64,000 nt of DNA. It comes from Gammaproteobacteria bacterium (lineage in GTDB: Bacteria > Pseudomonadota > Gammaproteobacteria > Arenicellales > JAJDZL01). The stretch covers positions 62,001 to 126,000 of the forward strand of contig JAJEHQ010000015.1 in the NCBI GenBank assembly GCA_022823625.1. Reading direction: 5' to 3'. The notes beneath the pieces are model-generated. The model had not been told where the DNA came from. It did not search any database and saw only the letters and a list, made by a program, of their open reading frames with translations. The translations under genes and the position numbers were made by a program. Below are positions 9,011 through 19,393 of the stretch, piece after piece. Numbering within the stretch: position 1 is the first letter of the stretch; each line of letters opens with the position of its first letter.

Positions 9011-9787
9011 CTAGTTCGCCTGAAATGGCACGGTAGCAGAGCCTCGGTCGGTAGTTTTTTTCCAGGCAATTCCGTAAAACACTTCGATTGTCAAAAGAAG
9101 AGTGCGGGTCTTTTCCTCTAAATTCGAATAGTGTCCTAGCAGTTCTGCTAAAGTCTCGCTTATATTCAGTTTCTCCGAGTTGGTAAACAGCAGGCTTGCA
9201 AGACCTGCATCGGTAATTTGATTGTAAAGAGTCTCTATATCGGCGTAGCTGTACATGACACGATCAGTATCAACGACAGGGTTCGTAAATCCTGTAGCGA
9301 GTAGCAGATCTCCAAAATTATGCATGTCACCGAAACTGGCTTTAAATTCTATTGATGACAGTTCTCGGGAGGCAGATTCAAGCTCTTTGAAAGAATCTGG
9401 ACCAAATGCGGATGTTAACAGTACTCCGCCATCGCGAAGAACGCGAAAGCACTCTCTGGCAAACGTCGGGAGTGGGAGAAACGAGACTATGAGATTGCAA
9501 ATGACAAGATCCATTGAGTTAGACTCAAATGGTAGGTCGAAAGAATTGTCGCTGACAGGACCTGCTTGGCTTTGAGAGTCTGTCAAATTACCCAAGGCCT
9601 TTTCTGGATAGCTGAATGACTGCACGGGGCACTCTGGAAAGCGTTTTTGAAGTAAATCTGCGATGGAGTTGTTTTGGTGCTCAACAACAGCGGTAGCCAA
9701 GGCTCCAGACTGCAGGAGAGAAATTCGATCAATCAACTCGTCAGCGATGGCAACCCTAAAATCATGCTGTTTTTCGGGCAACGACAT
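9011..9787 (-). CDS. BioC-like methyltransferase-fold protein with degenerate SAM-binding motif
   Basis: 258 residues from ATG 9787 (a GTG at 9796 would overlap coaE). The C-terminal half has clear BioC/NDUFAF5-type features: the FARECFRVLRDGG helix-strand, TSAFGPDSFKEL, and GDMHNFGDLLLATGF. The glycine-rich SAM-binding loop expected near residues 31-41 is replaced by ATAVVEHQNNS, with no GxGxG. It may be catalytically dead or bind its ligand differently. There are no biotin genes nearby, so the name bioC is not applied. It starts 3 bp after the coaE stop in the same direction, so the two are probably one transcript. Confidence 0.65.
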   Translation of the reverse strand: MSLPEKQHDFRVAIADELIDRISLLQSGALATAVVEHQNNSIADLLQKRFPECPVQSFSYPEKALGNLTDSQSQAGPVSDNSFDLPFESNSMDLVICNLIVSFLPLPTFARECFRVLRDGGVLLTSAFGPDSFKELESASRELSSIEFKASFGDMHNFGDLLLATGFTNPVVDTDRVMYSYADIETLYNQITDAGLASLLFTNSEKLNISETLAELLGHYSNLEEKTRTLLLTIEVFYGIAWKKTTDRGSATVPFQAN

Positions 9788-9789
9788 GA

Positions 9790-10410
9790 TTAGCACTTAG
9801 GTGCGGTGGACTCAAATTGATGGGCGAGTTCGGTGTATTTTTGGTGTAGTAAGTCGATTCTTTCATACAGCAATTCGACTGTACCTGAGTTTTCGACGAT
9901 GTCATCAGCCAGGCTCAGACGCTTTTCCCTTGAAGATTGCGACTGAATAATCTTGTCAATTTTCTCTTCAGATTGCTGATCGCGAGCACTGGTACGTTCA
10001 AGTTGTAGTGCGTGGGGAAGGTCAATCACCAAAACTCTGTCGAGCGGATAAATTCGCTTGCTTTCTGCCAGTAGAGGGATGACTACGATGCAGTAAGGCG
10101 TCGAAAGATGGTCAAGTTGCCGCAGAATTTCGTCATAAATCCTGGGGTGCAGAATACTTTCCAGCAGTGCTTTGTGCTCTTTGTTCTCGAAAACAATTTT
10201 CCGCAGCTCTGTTCGGTCCAATTCGCCGTCAGAACTAACGACTTTTTCACCAAATGCGGCGATAACTTCCTCAAGAGCCGGTTTACCTGACTCAACTACG
10301 TTTCTGGCAATGACATCAGCATCAACAATCGGCACTCCTAGTTCTTCAAAGCGCTGAGCCGCAGTGCTCTTGCCACTGCCGATTCCGCCGGTAAGGCCAA
10401 CTTTCAGCAT
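9790..10410 (-). CDS. coaE: Dephospho-CoA kinase
   Basis: Phosphorylates dephospho-CoA at the 3'-ribose hydroxyl, the last step of coenzyme A synthesis. 206 residues. The P-loop GGIGSGKST lies at residues 8-16 and is followed by the family motif DADVIARNVV; HPRIYDEI and the LID-region basic residues are also present. Length is normal. It lies between mnmA and the BioC-like gene with short spacers. Confidence 0.95.
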   Translation of the reverse strand: MLKVGLTGGIGSGKSTAAQRFEELGVPIVDADVIARNVVESGKPALEEVIAAFGEKVVSSDGELDRTELRKIVFENKEHKALLESILHPRIYDEILRQLDHLSTPYCIVVIPLLAESKRIYPLDRVLVIDLPHALQLERTSARDQQSEEKIDKIIQSQSSREKRLSLADDIVENSGTVELLYERIDLLHQKYTELAHQFESTAPKC

Positions 10411-10428
10411 GGGTGGCAGTTCTCTAGA

Positions 10429-11502
10429 TCACGAGAGTGCATCTTCAATCACTGCACCTCCCAGACAAACGTCTCCTTGGTAGAAGACGATTGACTGACC
10501 AGGCGTAACCGCCCTGACTGGTTTTGCAAATTCAACCTTAAATCTGCCTTTTTCGGCCTGTTGTATCCTACATTCCTGATCTGCACCCTGATAACGTATT
10601 TTTGCCATCGATTTGAGTGGTAACTCAGGGAATTTTGAAATCCAGTTGATGTTCGCTACCTTTGCATAACGACTGAAGAGCAGCGGATGGTCATGTCCCT
10701 GTACTGCGATGAGTGTATTTGAGGCTATATCCTTTCTCGCAACATACCAGGCATCACCAGGTCCGCCAATGCCCAAGCCGGTACGCTGTCCGATGGTATA
10801 AAGAAAAGCGCCGCTGTGTCTGCCTATCTCTGCACCAGATTCATCCGTAATCTTTCCTTCTGTCGAGGGCAGGTACCGTTGGATGAATGATCCGAAGTTT
10901 CTTCTACCGATAAAGCAGATTCCCGTACTACCTTTCTTGTCATGATTTTGCAATCCGAGATGTTTCGCCTTACCCCTTACCTCGGACTTAGTCAAATGTC
11001 CAAGCGGAAATATTGCATTTTCAAGTGCTTTGGCATTCAAACCGTGTAGAAAATAAGACTGATCCTTGTTATGATCTTTGCCCTTAAGCAGTCTGGGAGG
11101 ACTGGAAATTCGATCGATGCGAGCATAATGACCAGTTGCTGCATAAGTCGCTCCGAGTTTTCTGGCCCAGTCCGGAAACTCTCGAAATTTGATTTCAACA
11201 TTACAGATGATGTCTGGATTGGGCGTGCGTCCAGCTTTGAGATCTTCCAGGAACCCGACAAATACTCGTTCCCAGTACTCGAATGAAAAATTAACGGTTT
11301 TCAGTGGTATGTCAAGAACCTTACAGACAGCTTCAGCGTCTGCAAGATCCTGTGCGGAATTACACTCGTCATCGTCGTCTTCATCCCAGTTTTTCATAAA
11401 GAGTCCGGTAACCTGGTAGCCCTGCTCCAGGAGTAGGGCCGCTGAAACCGATGAGTCGACACCTCCAGACATGCCGATCACAACTGAGTTATTGTGTTTC
11501 AC
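10429..11502 (-). CDS. mnmA: tRNA-specific 2-thiouridylase MnmA
   Basis: Adds sulfur at position 2 of the wobble uridine of Lys, Glu and Gln tRNAs, using ATP and persulfide sulfur. 357 residues with the PP-loop SGGVDSS (12-18), the catalytic cysteine C100 (NPDIIC) and the persulfide-accepting C196 (STGICFIG). The C-terminal barrel ends with SIVFYQGDVCLGGAVI. Start is GTG 11502. It lies 18 bp upstream of coaE on the same strand. Confidence 0.95.
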   Translation of the reverse strand: MKHNNSVVIGMSGGVDSSVSAALLLEQGYQVTGLFMKNWDEDDDDECNSAQDLADAEAVCKVLDIPLKTVNFSFEYWERVFVGFLEDLKAGRTPNPDIICNVEIKFREFPDWARKLGATYAATGHYARIDRISSPPRLLKGKDHNKDQSYFLHGLNAKALENAIFPLGHLTKSEVRGKAKHLGLQNHDKKGSTGICFIGRRNFGSFIQRYLPSTEGKITDESGAEIGRHSGAFLYTIGQRTGLGIGGPGDAWYVARKDIASNTLIAVQGHDHPLLFSRYAKVANINWISKFPELPLKSMAKIRYQGADQECRIQQAEKGRFKVEFAKPVRAVTPGQSIVFYQGDVCLGGAVIEDALS

Positions 11503-11529
11503 GACGGAGTCGTTTCTGACCGTAAAAAA

Positions 11530-12513
<984 letters not shown>

Positions 12514-12960
12514 TTAGGATACTGTTGCAGCCTGTACTTCGGAGTCTTCAGAAGTGCAGTCCTCACAAACCCCTTTCAATTCGATATTCAGTTCTTTCAA
12601 GCCTGGGAATTTTTTACCTACTTCTCTTTTGACTTGAGCAGCGAGGTCTTCTGCGGGAATGTCCTGTACCTGCCCACAATTGTCACAAATCGCAAGGATA
12701 GATGGCCCCTTTTCGTGCTCTTTACAACAGGCAACAAATGCGTTAAGAGATTCAACTTTATGGATCAGTCGCAAGTCTAGAAGTTGTTTTAATGCTCGGT
12801 ATATCTGAGTCGGTGCCTTAAACCCAATAGCTCTTAGGTTCTGATCATTCAGAAGATCATATGCACCTAGAGGCGACTTGGAACTTTCAATGAATTCAAA
12901 AACCTTCCTGGTTTTAGGACTCACTTTGGCCAATTTGGACTCTTTTGGTGTTTCCTGCAT
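12514..12960 (-). CDS. zur: Fur-family zinc uptake regulator Zur
   Basis: 148-residue metalloregulator that represses zinc uptake genes when zinc is plentiful. An N-terminal winged helix (about 12-75, with APTQIYRALKQLLDLRLIHKVES) is followed by a dimerisation domain with the structural zinc site CDNC and CEDC. The sequence CKEHEKG is Zur-like rather than Fur-like. It is divergent from znuA, a known Zur target, and a Zur-box-like site lies before znuA, which supports Zur over Fur. Confidence 0.88.
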   Translation of the reverse strand: MQETPKESKLAKVSPKTRKVFEFIESSKSPLGAYDLLNDQNLRAIGFKAPTQIYRALKQLLDLRLIHKVESLNAFVACCKEHEKGPSILAICDNCGQVQDIPAEDLAAQVKREVGKKFPGLKELNIELKGVCEDCTSEDSEVQAATVS

Positions 12961-12992
12961 TCCTCACCAATACGCATCGCTGTAATAGAAAA

Positions 12993-13006
12993 TAGGCAAT
13001 TGCCTA
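12993..13006. promoter_or_regulatory. Perfect 14-bp palindrome upstream of zur
   Basis: TAGGCAATTGCCTA is a perfect palindrome 33 bp upstream of the zur start codon. Its sequence does not resemble the Zur box near znuA, so a different regulator or a core-promoter operator is possible. Identity of the binding protein is unknown. Confidence 0.4.
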
Positions 13007-13226
13007 CGGTTACATTACCGGACTTTTCACAGGAATATACAACAATTTCAAATACCAGTTGACCAATGTCGTTTCATGTTGTAAGTTCAGTTGCGAACTG
13101 AACAGTTCAAATTCGGACCAGAAATAATTCAACAGATTCACAGTGCTCGGTGCAAATTTTGACACAGGGCGGTTGACATCTGTAGTCGCGAGGGTCTAGT
13201 TAGGTGACTCAAGTCAACTTTCGGGA

Positions 13227-13241
13227 TGTTATACTATTACG
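13227..13241. promoter_or_regulatory. Zur-box-like operator upstream of znuA
   Basis: TGTTATACTATTACG lies 40 bp before the znuA ATG. It differs from the gammaproteobacterial Zur palindrome TGTTATA-N-TATAACA at two positions outside the central base. Together with the divergent zur gene this is a good candidate for zinc-dependent repression of znuA. Confidence 0.6.
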
Positions 13242-13280
13242 GCTAAGTAAATGTTCAACGATTGCTAAGGGATTAGTTCC

Positions 13281-14375
13281 ATGATCAAGAAAACCTCTGC
13301 TGTGGTGTATTTGGCAATTGCGCTCGCCTTTTGGATGCCACAAACCGCGCTCGCAGATTCTCGCGTAGTTGCCTCTATTAAGCCAATTCACAGTCTTGCT
13401 GCTGCAATCATGGATGGTGTCGGAGAGCCGGCACTAATTGTTAAAGGATTTGAATCGGTTCATGACTACCAACCGAAGCCATCCGATGCCAAGCTGCTGG
13501 AAGAAGCTGATGTTGTCGTTTGGATTGGACCTGATCTGGAGTCTTCGATCAGCACCGCAATTCGAAATCTTTCTAAAAATGCAATTAGTGTTGAATTGTC
13601 CGAAGTTGATGGGCTGACTCTGTTCGGATTTCGAGAATCTCACGTGCATCATGATGAAGACGATGACCACGGTGAAGATCATGATGAAGAAGGAGAAGAG
13701 GATGAAGATCATGAAGGTGAACGGGAAGACGACGACCATGGTGAAGAGCGGGAAGGTGATGATCATGCAGAAGAAAAAGAAGACGAAGATCATGAAGGTG
13801 AACGAGAAGACGACGATCACGGTGAAGAACATGAAGAAGAACGGGATATGCATGAAGAAGGCGAACTGGACATGCATGTTTGGCTTGATGTATCCAACGC
13901 CATCTTGATGGCCGACGAAATTGCCAGAATTTTGAAAGTAGCTTACCCTCAACACAGTGACCTTTTCGATTCCAATCACAAGTCACTGCTAGAGAAGTTG
14001 CACGACTTGGAACGTGAACTGGAAAAGCAGGCGGACTCGATTAGAGAACGGCCCTATATCGTGTTCCATGATGCCTACCAATATTTAGAAAAGTCGCTGG
14101 GCTTGGAAAGCGTCGCTGCGGTGACCTTAAACCCCACAATTACTCCGGGTGTTGGGCAAATCAACGAAATTAGGGAAGCAGTCATAGAAACAGGTGCGAT
14201 TTGTGCGTTCGCTGAGCCACAGTTCAATCCAGGTATCTTGAAGATAGTCGGTGAAGGCACTGAACTTGAAATGGGCATGCTTGATCCGCTTGGATACGAT
14301 GTCGAAGCTGGACCAAATGCGTATTTCGAGATTATGCGGAATATGCTTACTGCTCTGCGCGATTGCCTGACATAA
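13281..14375 (+). CDS. znuA: Zinc ABC transporter substrate-binding protein ZnuA
   Basis: Periplasmic zinc-binding lipid-free receptor, 364 residues. The signal peptide (1-26) ends TALA before DSR. Metal-site features of the cluster 9 family are visible: IKPIHSL with H37, DMHVWLD after the loop, FHDAYQYLEKSLG, and FAEPQFNPG. Between residues about 118 and 195 lies a very long loop of His, Asp and Glu that would scavenge zinc; its DNA contains an 81-bp tandem repeat (units starting 13704 and 13785), which may vary in copy number. The permease and ATPase genes znuB and znuC are not adjacent, so they must be elsewhere. Confidence 0.93.
   Translation: MIKKTSAVVYLAIALAFWMPQTALADSRVVASIKPIHSLAAAIMDGVGEPALIVKGFESVHDYQPKPSDAKLLEEADVVVWIGPDLESSISTAIRNLSKNAISVELSEVDGLTLFGFRESHVHHDEDDDHGEDHDEEGEEDEDHEGEREDDDHGEEREGDDHAEEKEDEDHEGEREDDDHGEEHEEERDMHEEGELDMHVWLDVSNAILMADEIARILKVAYPQHSDLFDSNHKSLLEKLHDLERELEKQADSIRERPYIVFHDAYQYLEKSLGLESVAAVTLNPTITPGVGQINEIREAVIETGAICAFAEPQFNPGILKIVGEGTELEMGMLDPLGYDVEAGPNAYFEIMRNMLTALRDCLT
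13704..13865 (+). repeat. 81-bp imperfect tandem repeat in the znuA His/acidic loop
   Basis: The 20-mer beginning GAAGATCATGAAGG occurs at 13704 and again at 13785, exactly 81 bp (27 codons) apart in frame. The encoded residues EDEDHEGEREDDDHGEE are repeated exactly. Expansion or contraction by slippage would change the number of zinc-binding His residues without breaking the frame. Confidence 0.75.
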
Positions 14376-14397
14376 ATTAAGTTTTTTGCTCACGCAG

Positions 14398-14431
14398 GCC
14401 CGTAGCGGATCTCAGAGATACTGCTACGGGC
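14398..14431 (+). terminator. Hairpin downstream of znuA
   Basis: GCCCGTAGC (14398-14406) pairs perfectly with GCTACGGGC (14423-14431) around a 16-nt loop, 22 bp after the znuA stop. There is no U-tract on the plus strand, so it may be a weak terminator or an mRNA 3'-end protector rather than a classic intrinsic terminator. Confidence 0.45.
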
Positions 14432-14535
14432 AATTCTCTAGGCACTTCAGAGGAATTCTTTACACTTCTAAAGCGGTTTGCTTGACCGAATTGTGTCAAG
14501 CATTTCGACTACATTAAAAAAATGTTGAATTCCTG

Positions 14536-14563
14536 TTGAATTCCGAAAATTAATCCCTATAAT
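14536..14563 (+). promoter_or_regulatory. groESL sigma-70-type promoter
   Basis: TTGAAT (14536-14541) and a perfect TATAAT (14558-14563) are separated by 16 bp. The CIRCE operator starts 4 bp after the -10 element, so repressor binding would block transcription start. Confidence 0.7.
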
Positions 14564-14566
14564 TTG

Positions 14567-14593
14567 TTAGCACTCAACGATAGTGAGTGCTAA
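14567..14593. promoter_or_regulatory. CIRCE element (HrcA operator) for groESL
   Basis: TTAGCACTC, nine bases, GAGTGCTAA: a perfect match to the CIRCE inverted repeat. It implies that the heat-shock repressor HrcA controls this groESL operon. hrcA itself is not in the window. Confidence 0.95.
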
Positions 14594-14738
14594 CACTTTC
14601 GATTGGAGTGCTCTCATAGTATTTAAACATCTGTTTTATCAGTACTATTTGTTAAGCGCTCAAATTTGAAATTAGAATCATTTTGAAAGGTGCACAGTTC
14701 AGGCTGTGCGTTTTCTGTTTAATTTGACATAGTGTTCT

Positions 14739-14744
14739 GGAGGT
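14739..14744 (+). promoter_or_regulatory. groES ribosome-binding site fixing a GTG start
   Basis: GGAGGT lies 4 bases before GTG 14749. An ATG at 14745 is closer but out of frame with GroES and soon hits a stop, so the GTG is the start. Confidence 0.8.
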
Positions 14745-14748
14745 ATGC

Positions 14749-15036
14749 GTGAACATTCGTCCACTTCATGATCGAGTCGTTGTTCGCAGGGTCGAAGACG
14801 AACGTAAGAGTCCTGGTGGTATCGTAATTCCTGATACCGCGGCTGAAAAGCCCATGCAGGGTGAAGTGCTTGCTGTGGGTAAAGGTAAGCTTGATGATGG
14901 CGGCAGTCGTCGCCCAATGGAAGTCAAAGTCGGGGACAAGGTCCTCTTCGGCAAATATGCCGGGACCGAGTTTCGTCAAGACGGTGAAGAAGTTCTCATG
15001 ATGCGTGAAGACGACATCATGGGAATCATTGATTAG
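14749..15036 (+). CDS. groES: Co-chaperonin GroES
   Basis: 95-residue heptameric lid of the GroEL folding chamber. It opens with [13 protein letters not shown], has the mobile-loop stretch [16 protein letters not shown] and ends DDIMGII, all typical. Translation starts at GTG 14749. Transcribed from the CIRCE-controlled promoter with groEL 40 bp downstream. Confidence 0.98.
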   Translation: MNIRPLHDRVVVRRVEDERKSPGGIVIPDTAAEKPMQGEVLAVGKGKLDDGGSRRPMEVKVGDKVLFGKYAGTEFRQDGEEVLMMREDDIMGIID

Positions 15037-15058
15037 TTTGGATTAACAGCAAGCATAA

Positions 15059-16702
<1,644 letters not shown>

Positions 16703-16724
16703 TCATCAACCGCTTATCGGTACA

Positions 16725-16752
16725 AAAGAGCCCCGCGCAAGCGGGGCTCTTT
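16725..16752. terminator. Strong bidirectional intrinsic terminator after groEL
   Basis: AAAGAGCCCCGC (16725-16736) and GCGGGGCTCTTT (16741-16752) form a perfect 12-bp stem with a GCAA tetraloop. It has A and T runs at its feet, so it can stop transcription of groEL (plus) and of mlaFE (minus), whose ends converge here. Confidence 0.92.
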
Positions 16753-16775
16753 CGTTACGTATTTATCGTTGGTAA

Positions 16776-17570
16776 TCAGCTACGGAACATCAGGGCAGTC
16801 AGGATGTAGTCCGATCCCAGAATCGCCAGTGAGGCAGTAACAACGGTACGCGTCGTTGCCCGACTGATGCCTTCTGCGGAAGGGTAACTGTCGTAGCCTT
16901 CAAATACAGCAATCCAGGTCACAAGAATACCGAACACGACACTCTTGATCATACCGTTCATGATGTCAAGCCTAAGGTCCACGCCATCGGCAATTGATGA
17001 CCAGTAAACGCCAGAGTCAACACCAAGCTGAATCACACTGGCAAAATACCCGCCTAGTATCCCGACAAGGGTAAACATCGCACATAGGAGCGGAACGGCA
17101 ATAATACCGGCCAGAAGTCGTGGTGAGATCACTCTCCGGATAGGGTTGACTGCCATCATTTCAAGTGCAGCCAGCTGCTCAGTAGTTTTCATCAGACCGA
17201 TCTCGGCTGTCAGAGCCGACCCGGCTCGACCAGTATAAAGCAGAGCTGAGAGCACTGGCCCCAACTCCCGGGTCAAACTGAGCGCAACCAGCAGTCCAAG
17301 AGAACTCTCGGCACTAAAATCAATCAGGGTGTAATATCCCTGAAATCCCAGCACCATGCCAACAAACGCACCGGCAACCACTGTGATGGAAACAGTTAAA
17401 ACACCTACCGAATATATTTGACGCGTGAGCAACGACGGTCTGCGCAGCAGGCTTGGAAAATGACCAATCGACTTCAGCAAAAAAACCGTCGCATGGCCAA
17501 GCCTCCCGACAAGCTCAATTGCCTCGGCTCCAATGCGCTGCACCCAAACTGCCGGGTTAGCTGTGTTCAA
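16776..17570 (-). CDS. mlaE: Phospholipid ABC transporter permease MlaE
   Basis: Inner-membrane permease of the Mla system, which keeps phospholipids out of the outer leaflet of the outer membrane. About 264 residues from TTG 17570 (AGAGGG upstream); GTG 17543 is the alternative. The longer reading frame to 17735 overlaps mlaF and does not resemble the family. Signatures are ELGPVLSALLYTGRAGSAL, TAEIGLMKTTEQ and the C-terminal GISRATTRTVV. It overlaps mlaF by 14 bp. mlaB, mlaC and mlaD are not adjacent; mlaA is at 34328. Confidence 0.92.
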   Translation of the reverse strand: MNTANPAVWVQRIGAEAIELVGRLGHATVFLLKSIGHFPSLLRRPSLLTRQIYSVGVLTVSITVVAGAFVGMVLGFQGYYTLIDFSAESSLGLLVALSLTRELGPVLSALLYTGRAGSALTAEIGLMKTTEQLAALEMMAVNPIRRVISPRLLAGIIAVPLLCAMFTLVGILGGYFASVIQLGVDSGVYWSSIADGVDLRLDIMNGMIKSVVFGILVTWIAVFEGYDSYPSAEGISRATTRTVVTASLAILGSDYILTALMFRS

Positions 17571-18366
17571 GAATCTGCCCTCTGTAATCGTTCGCTGGAT
17601 AGTGGAACGGAACGGGACCATCGGGTAATCCGTGCAAGAACTGTCGAACTTCGGGTTGATTGCTGTCCAGTAGTTCCTGTGGTGTTCCGCTGGCGAGTAG
17701 AGTACCACGACCGAGCAAAAAGACGTGGTCTGCAATGCTAAGCCCCTCTTCTACATCGTGAGTAACCACGATTGAGGTGGTACGTAGAGCATCAGTGATC
17801 TCACGAACCAGTTTGGTAATGATTCCAAGAGAAATCGGATCCAGACCAGTAAATGGTTCATCAAACAGTAAAAGGTCCGGATCCATTGCAGTTGCCCTGG
17901 CTAGGGCAACACGTCTCGCCATTCCTCCGGATAACTCTGAAGGTGAGTGATCCTGAGCCCCTCGAAGACCTACTTGCTCAAGTTTCATGAGTACTAGGTT
18001 TCGGATCAACGGTTCGGGTAGATCTGTGTTTTCACGAAGCGGAAATGCAACATTTTCGAAAACACTGAGGTCAGTCAACAAGGCGCTTGACTGAAACATC
18101 ATTCCCATTCGCCGACGCAATTGAAAGAGATCATTCTCTCGGAGCGTGTTCACCTCGCAGCCGAGCACCCTGACTTTTCCACGATCGGGCTTATAGCGGC
18201 CCGAAATCAAATTCAGTAGCGTAGATTTCCCACAGCCACTCGGCCCCATAATCACGCTAACCCCATGCGATGGGATTTGTATAGTAACATTAGTGTAAAT
18301 TTTCTTCTGGCCGAAGTGAAAATCGACCGCTTCTATTGCCACAACCGACTGATGTTGTTCAGACAT
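17557..18366 (-). CDS. mlaF: Phospholipid ABC transporter ATP-binding protein MlaF
   Basis: Cytoplasmic ATPase that powers MlaE. 269 residues with Walker A GPSGCGKST, signature ELSGGMARRVALARA, Walker B LLFDEPFTGLDP and the switch His in VVTHDVEEG. First gene of a short mlaFE operon that is divergent from the lpt genes, 38 bp apart, so their promoters share this gap. Confidence 0.95.
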   Translation of the reverse strand: MSEQHQSVVAIEAVDFHFGQKKIYTNVTIQIPSHGVSVIMGPSGCGKSTLLNLISGRYKPDRGKVRVLGCEVNTLRENDLFQLRRRMGMMFQSSALLTDLSVFENVAFPLRENTDLPEPLIRNLVLMKLEQVGLRGAQDHSPSELSGGMARRVALARATAMDPDLLLFDEPFTGLDPISLGIITKLVREITDALRTTSIVVTHDVEEGLSIADHVFLLGRGTLLASGTPQELLDSNQPEVRQFLHGLPDGPVPFHYPANDYRGQILEHS

Positions 18367-18404
18367 CGGTAATTTAGAGGGTGATCAGTATCATTTAGCT
18401 CTTC

Positions 18405-18854
18405 ATGCGTCGTATATCTGTCAATTCCCAGGCTTTGGTTACCGTGGTCTTGGTAAGCGCTCTGACGGCAGTCTGCATATTTGTGCTGATTGGCGGTGCC
18501 GAGAGTGAAAAAGAAAGATTGGCATTCGTAGGCTCGAATCTGAAAGAGCGTGAACAGGTCTTGGAAAATGTAAAAATTACTAGAACTGTACCAGATATGC
18601 AAGTAAATTATAGGATTGAAACGATAAGGCTTACGCAGTATCCGGAACAGAAAACTGGCGAACTGGTTTCTCCAGTTTTAACTGAGACGCGTGCAGACGG
18701 CACTCAGCTCGTCGTCACAGCCCAAACTGGCGTAATCAATGGTAATGAGGAATCAATTGAACTCAATGGCGATGTTGAAATAATCGAGCGGCAGCTGCCA
18801 GAGAACACTGAAACAACGAGAGTGAAAACCAGTAAATTCATAGTCAATTATTAG
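18405..18854 (+). CDS. lptC: LptC-like LPS export protein (short form)
   Basis: Bitopic protein that links the inner-membrane LptBFG transporter to LptA and carries lipopolysaccharide. 149 residues: one N-terminal helix (about 10-30) followed by a periplasmic beta-jellyroll segment with TETRADGTQLVVTAQTG and ESIELNGDVEI. It ends at KFIVNY, about 35-40 residues shorter than typical LptC, so the last strands are missing. Only 38 bp separate it from lptA, leaving no room for a lost tail. Position directly before lptA supports the call. Confidence 0.85.
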   Translation: MRRISVNSQALVTVVLVSALTAVCIFVLIGGAESEKERLAFVGSNLKEREQVLENVKITRTVPDMQVNYRIETIRLTQYPEQKTGELVSPVLTETRADGTQLVVTAQTGVINGNEESIELNGDVEIIERQLPENTETTRVKTSKFIVNY

Positions 18855-18892
18855 TCTCAATATTCGATTCAATAACATAAGGTAGTCAAAGC

Positions 18893-19393
18893 ATGAAAAA
18901 GTACTCGCACCTGTTAATTTCGTTTATTTTGGGTTTACTTCTATCGTGCTCTGCTGCGGTTGCACAGGAAAAGAGATTGACAGTGCAGTCGGATACCATC
19001 AGATACCATGCCAATAGTGGCAACAGCGTATTTGAAGGAAATGTAGTCGTAAATCGTGGCCGCCTCAATCTCTGGGCTGACAGAGTTGAGCTCTTTCAGG
19101 ATCAGCAAGAAAGCGACTACATTGTCGCCGATGGTTCGCCTGTTCGATATATTGAAAGGTCCGAAGATGGAGACATTATTACCCAGGGCAAGTCCAATAA
19201 ATCCATCTATCGGTACGATGAAGACGTAATTCAACTTACGGGAAATGTTGAATTTGAGAGCGATGGGAATGTTCTGCGTGCTCACCAAGTGATTTACAAT
19301 ACGGAATCTCGCGAAGTGCATGCATTTTCCGACGGTGGTTCAGAAGCAGGCGGAGACAGGCAGAGAACGACAGTAATCATTGATGACAACTGA
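18893..19393 (+). CDS. lptA: LPS transport periplasmic protein LptA
   Basis: Forms the periplasmic bridge on which lipopolysaccharide moves to the outer membrane. 166 residues: signal peptide (about 1-24, ending AAVA before QEK) and OstA-type repeats, e.g. NSVFEGNVVVNRGRL and QLTGNVEFESDGNVLRA. The stop overlaps the start of lptB, an arrangement typical of lptA-lptB. Confidence 0.93.
   Translation: MKKYSHLLISFILGLLLSCSAAVAQEKRLTVQSDTIRYHANSGNSVFEGNVVVNRGRLNLWADRVELFQDQQESDYIVADGSPVRYIERSEDGDIITQGKSNKSIYRYDEDVIQLTGNVEFESDGNVLRAHQVIYNTESREVHAFSDGGSEAGGDRQRTTVIIDDN

Larger units (their letters stand above)
12961..13280. other. zur-znuA divergent regulatory region
   Basis: 320 bp between divergent zur and znuA with no open gene. 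It holds a perfect 14-bp palindrome near zur and a Zur-box-like site near znuA, both listed separately. No other structure was recognised. Confidence 0.6.
14376..14748. other. znuA-groES intergenic region
   Basis: 373 bp with no gene. It holds a hairpin after znuA, then the groESL promoter, a perfect CIRCE element and a leader of roughly 180 bases before groES. These are listed separately. Confidence 0.7.

Noticed and set aside
16776-17735. 319-residue version of MlaE
   Set aside because: The first 55 residues lie within mlaF and do not resemble MlaE; the family length and N-terminus fit a start near 17570.
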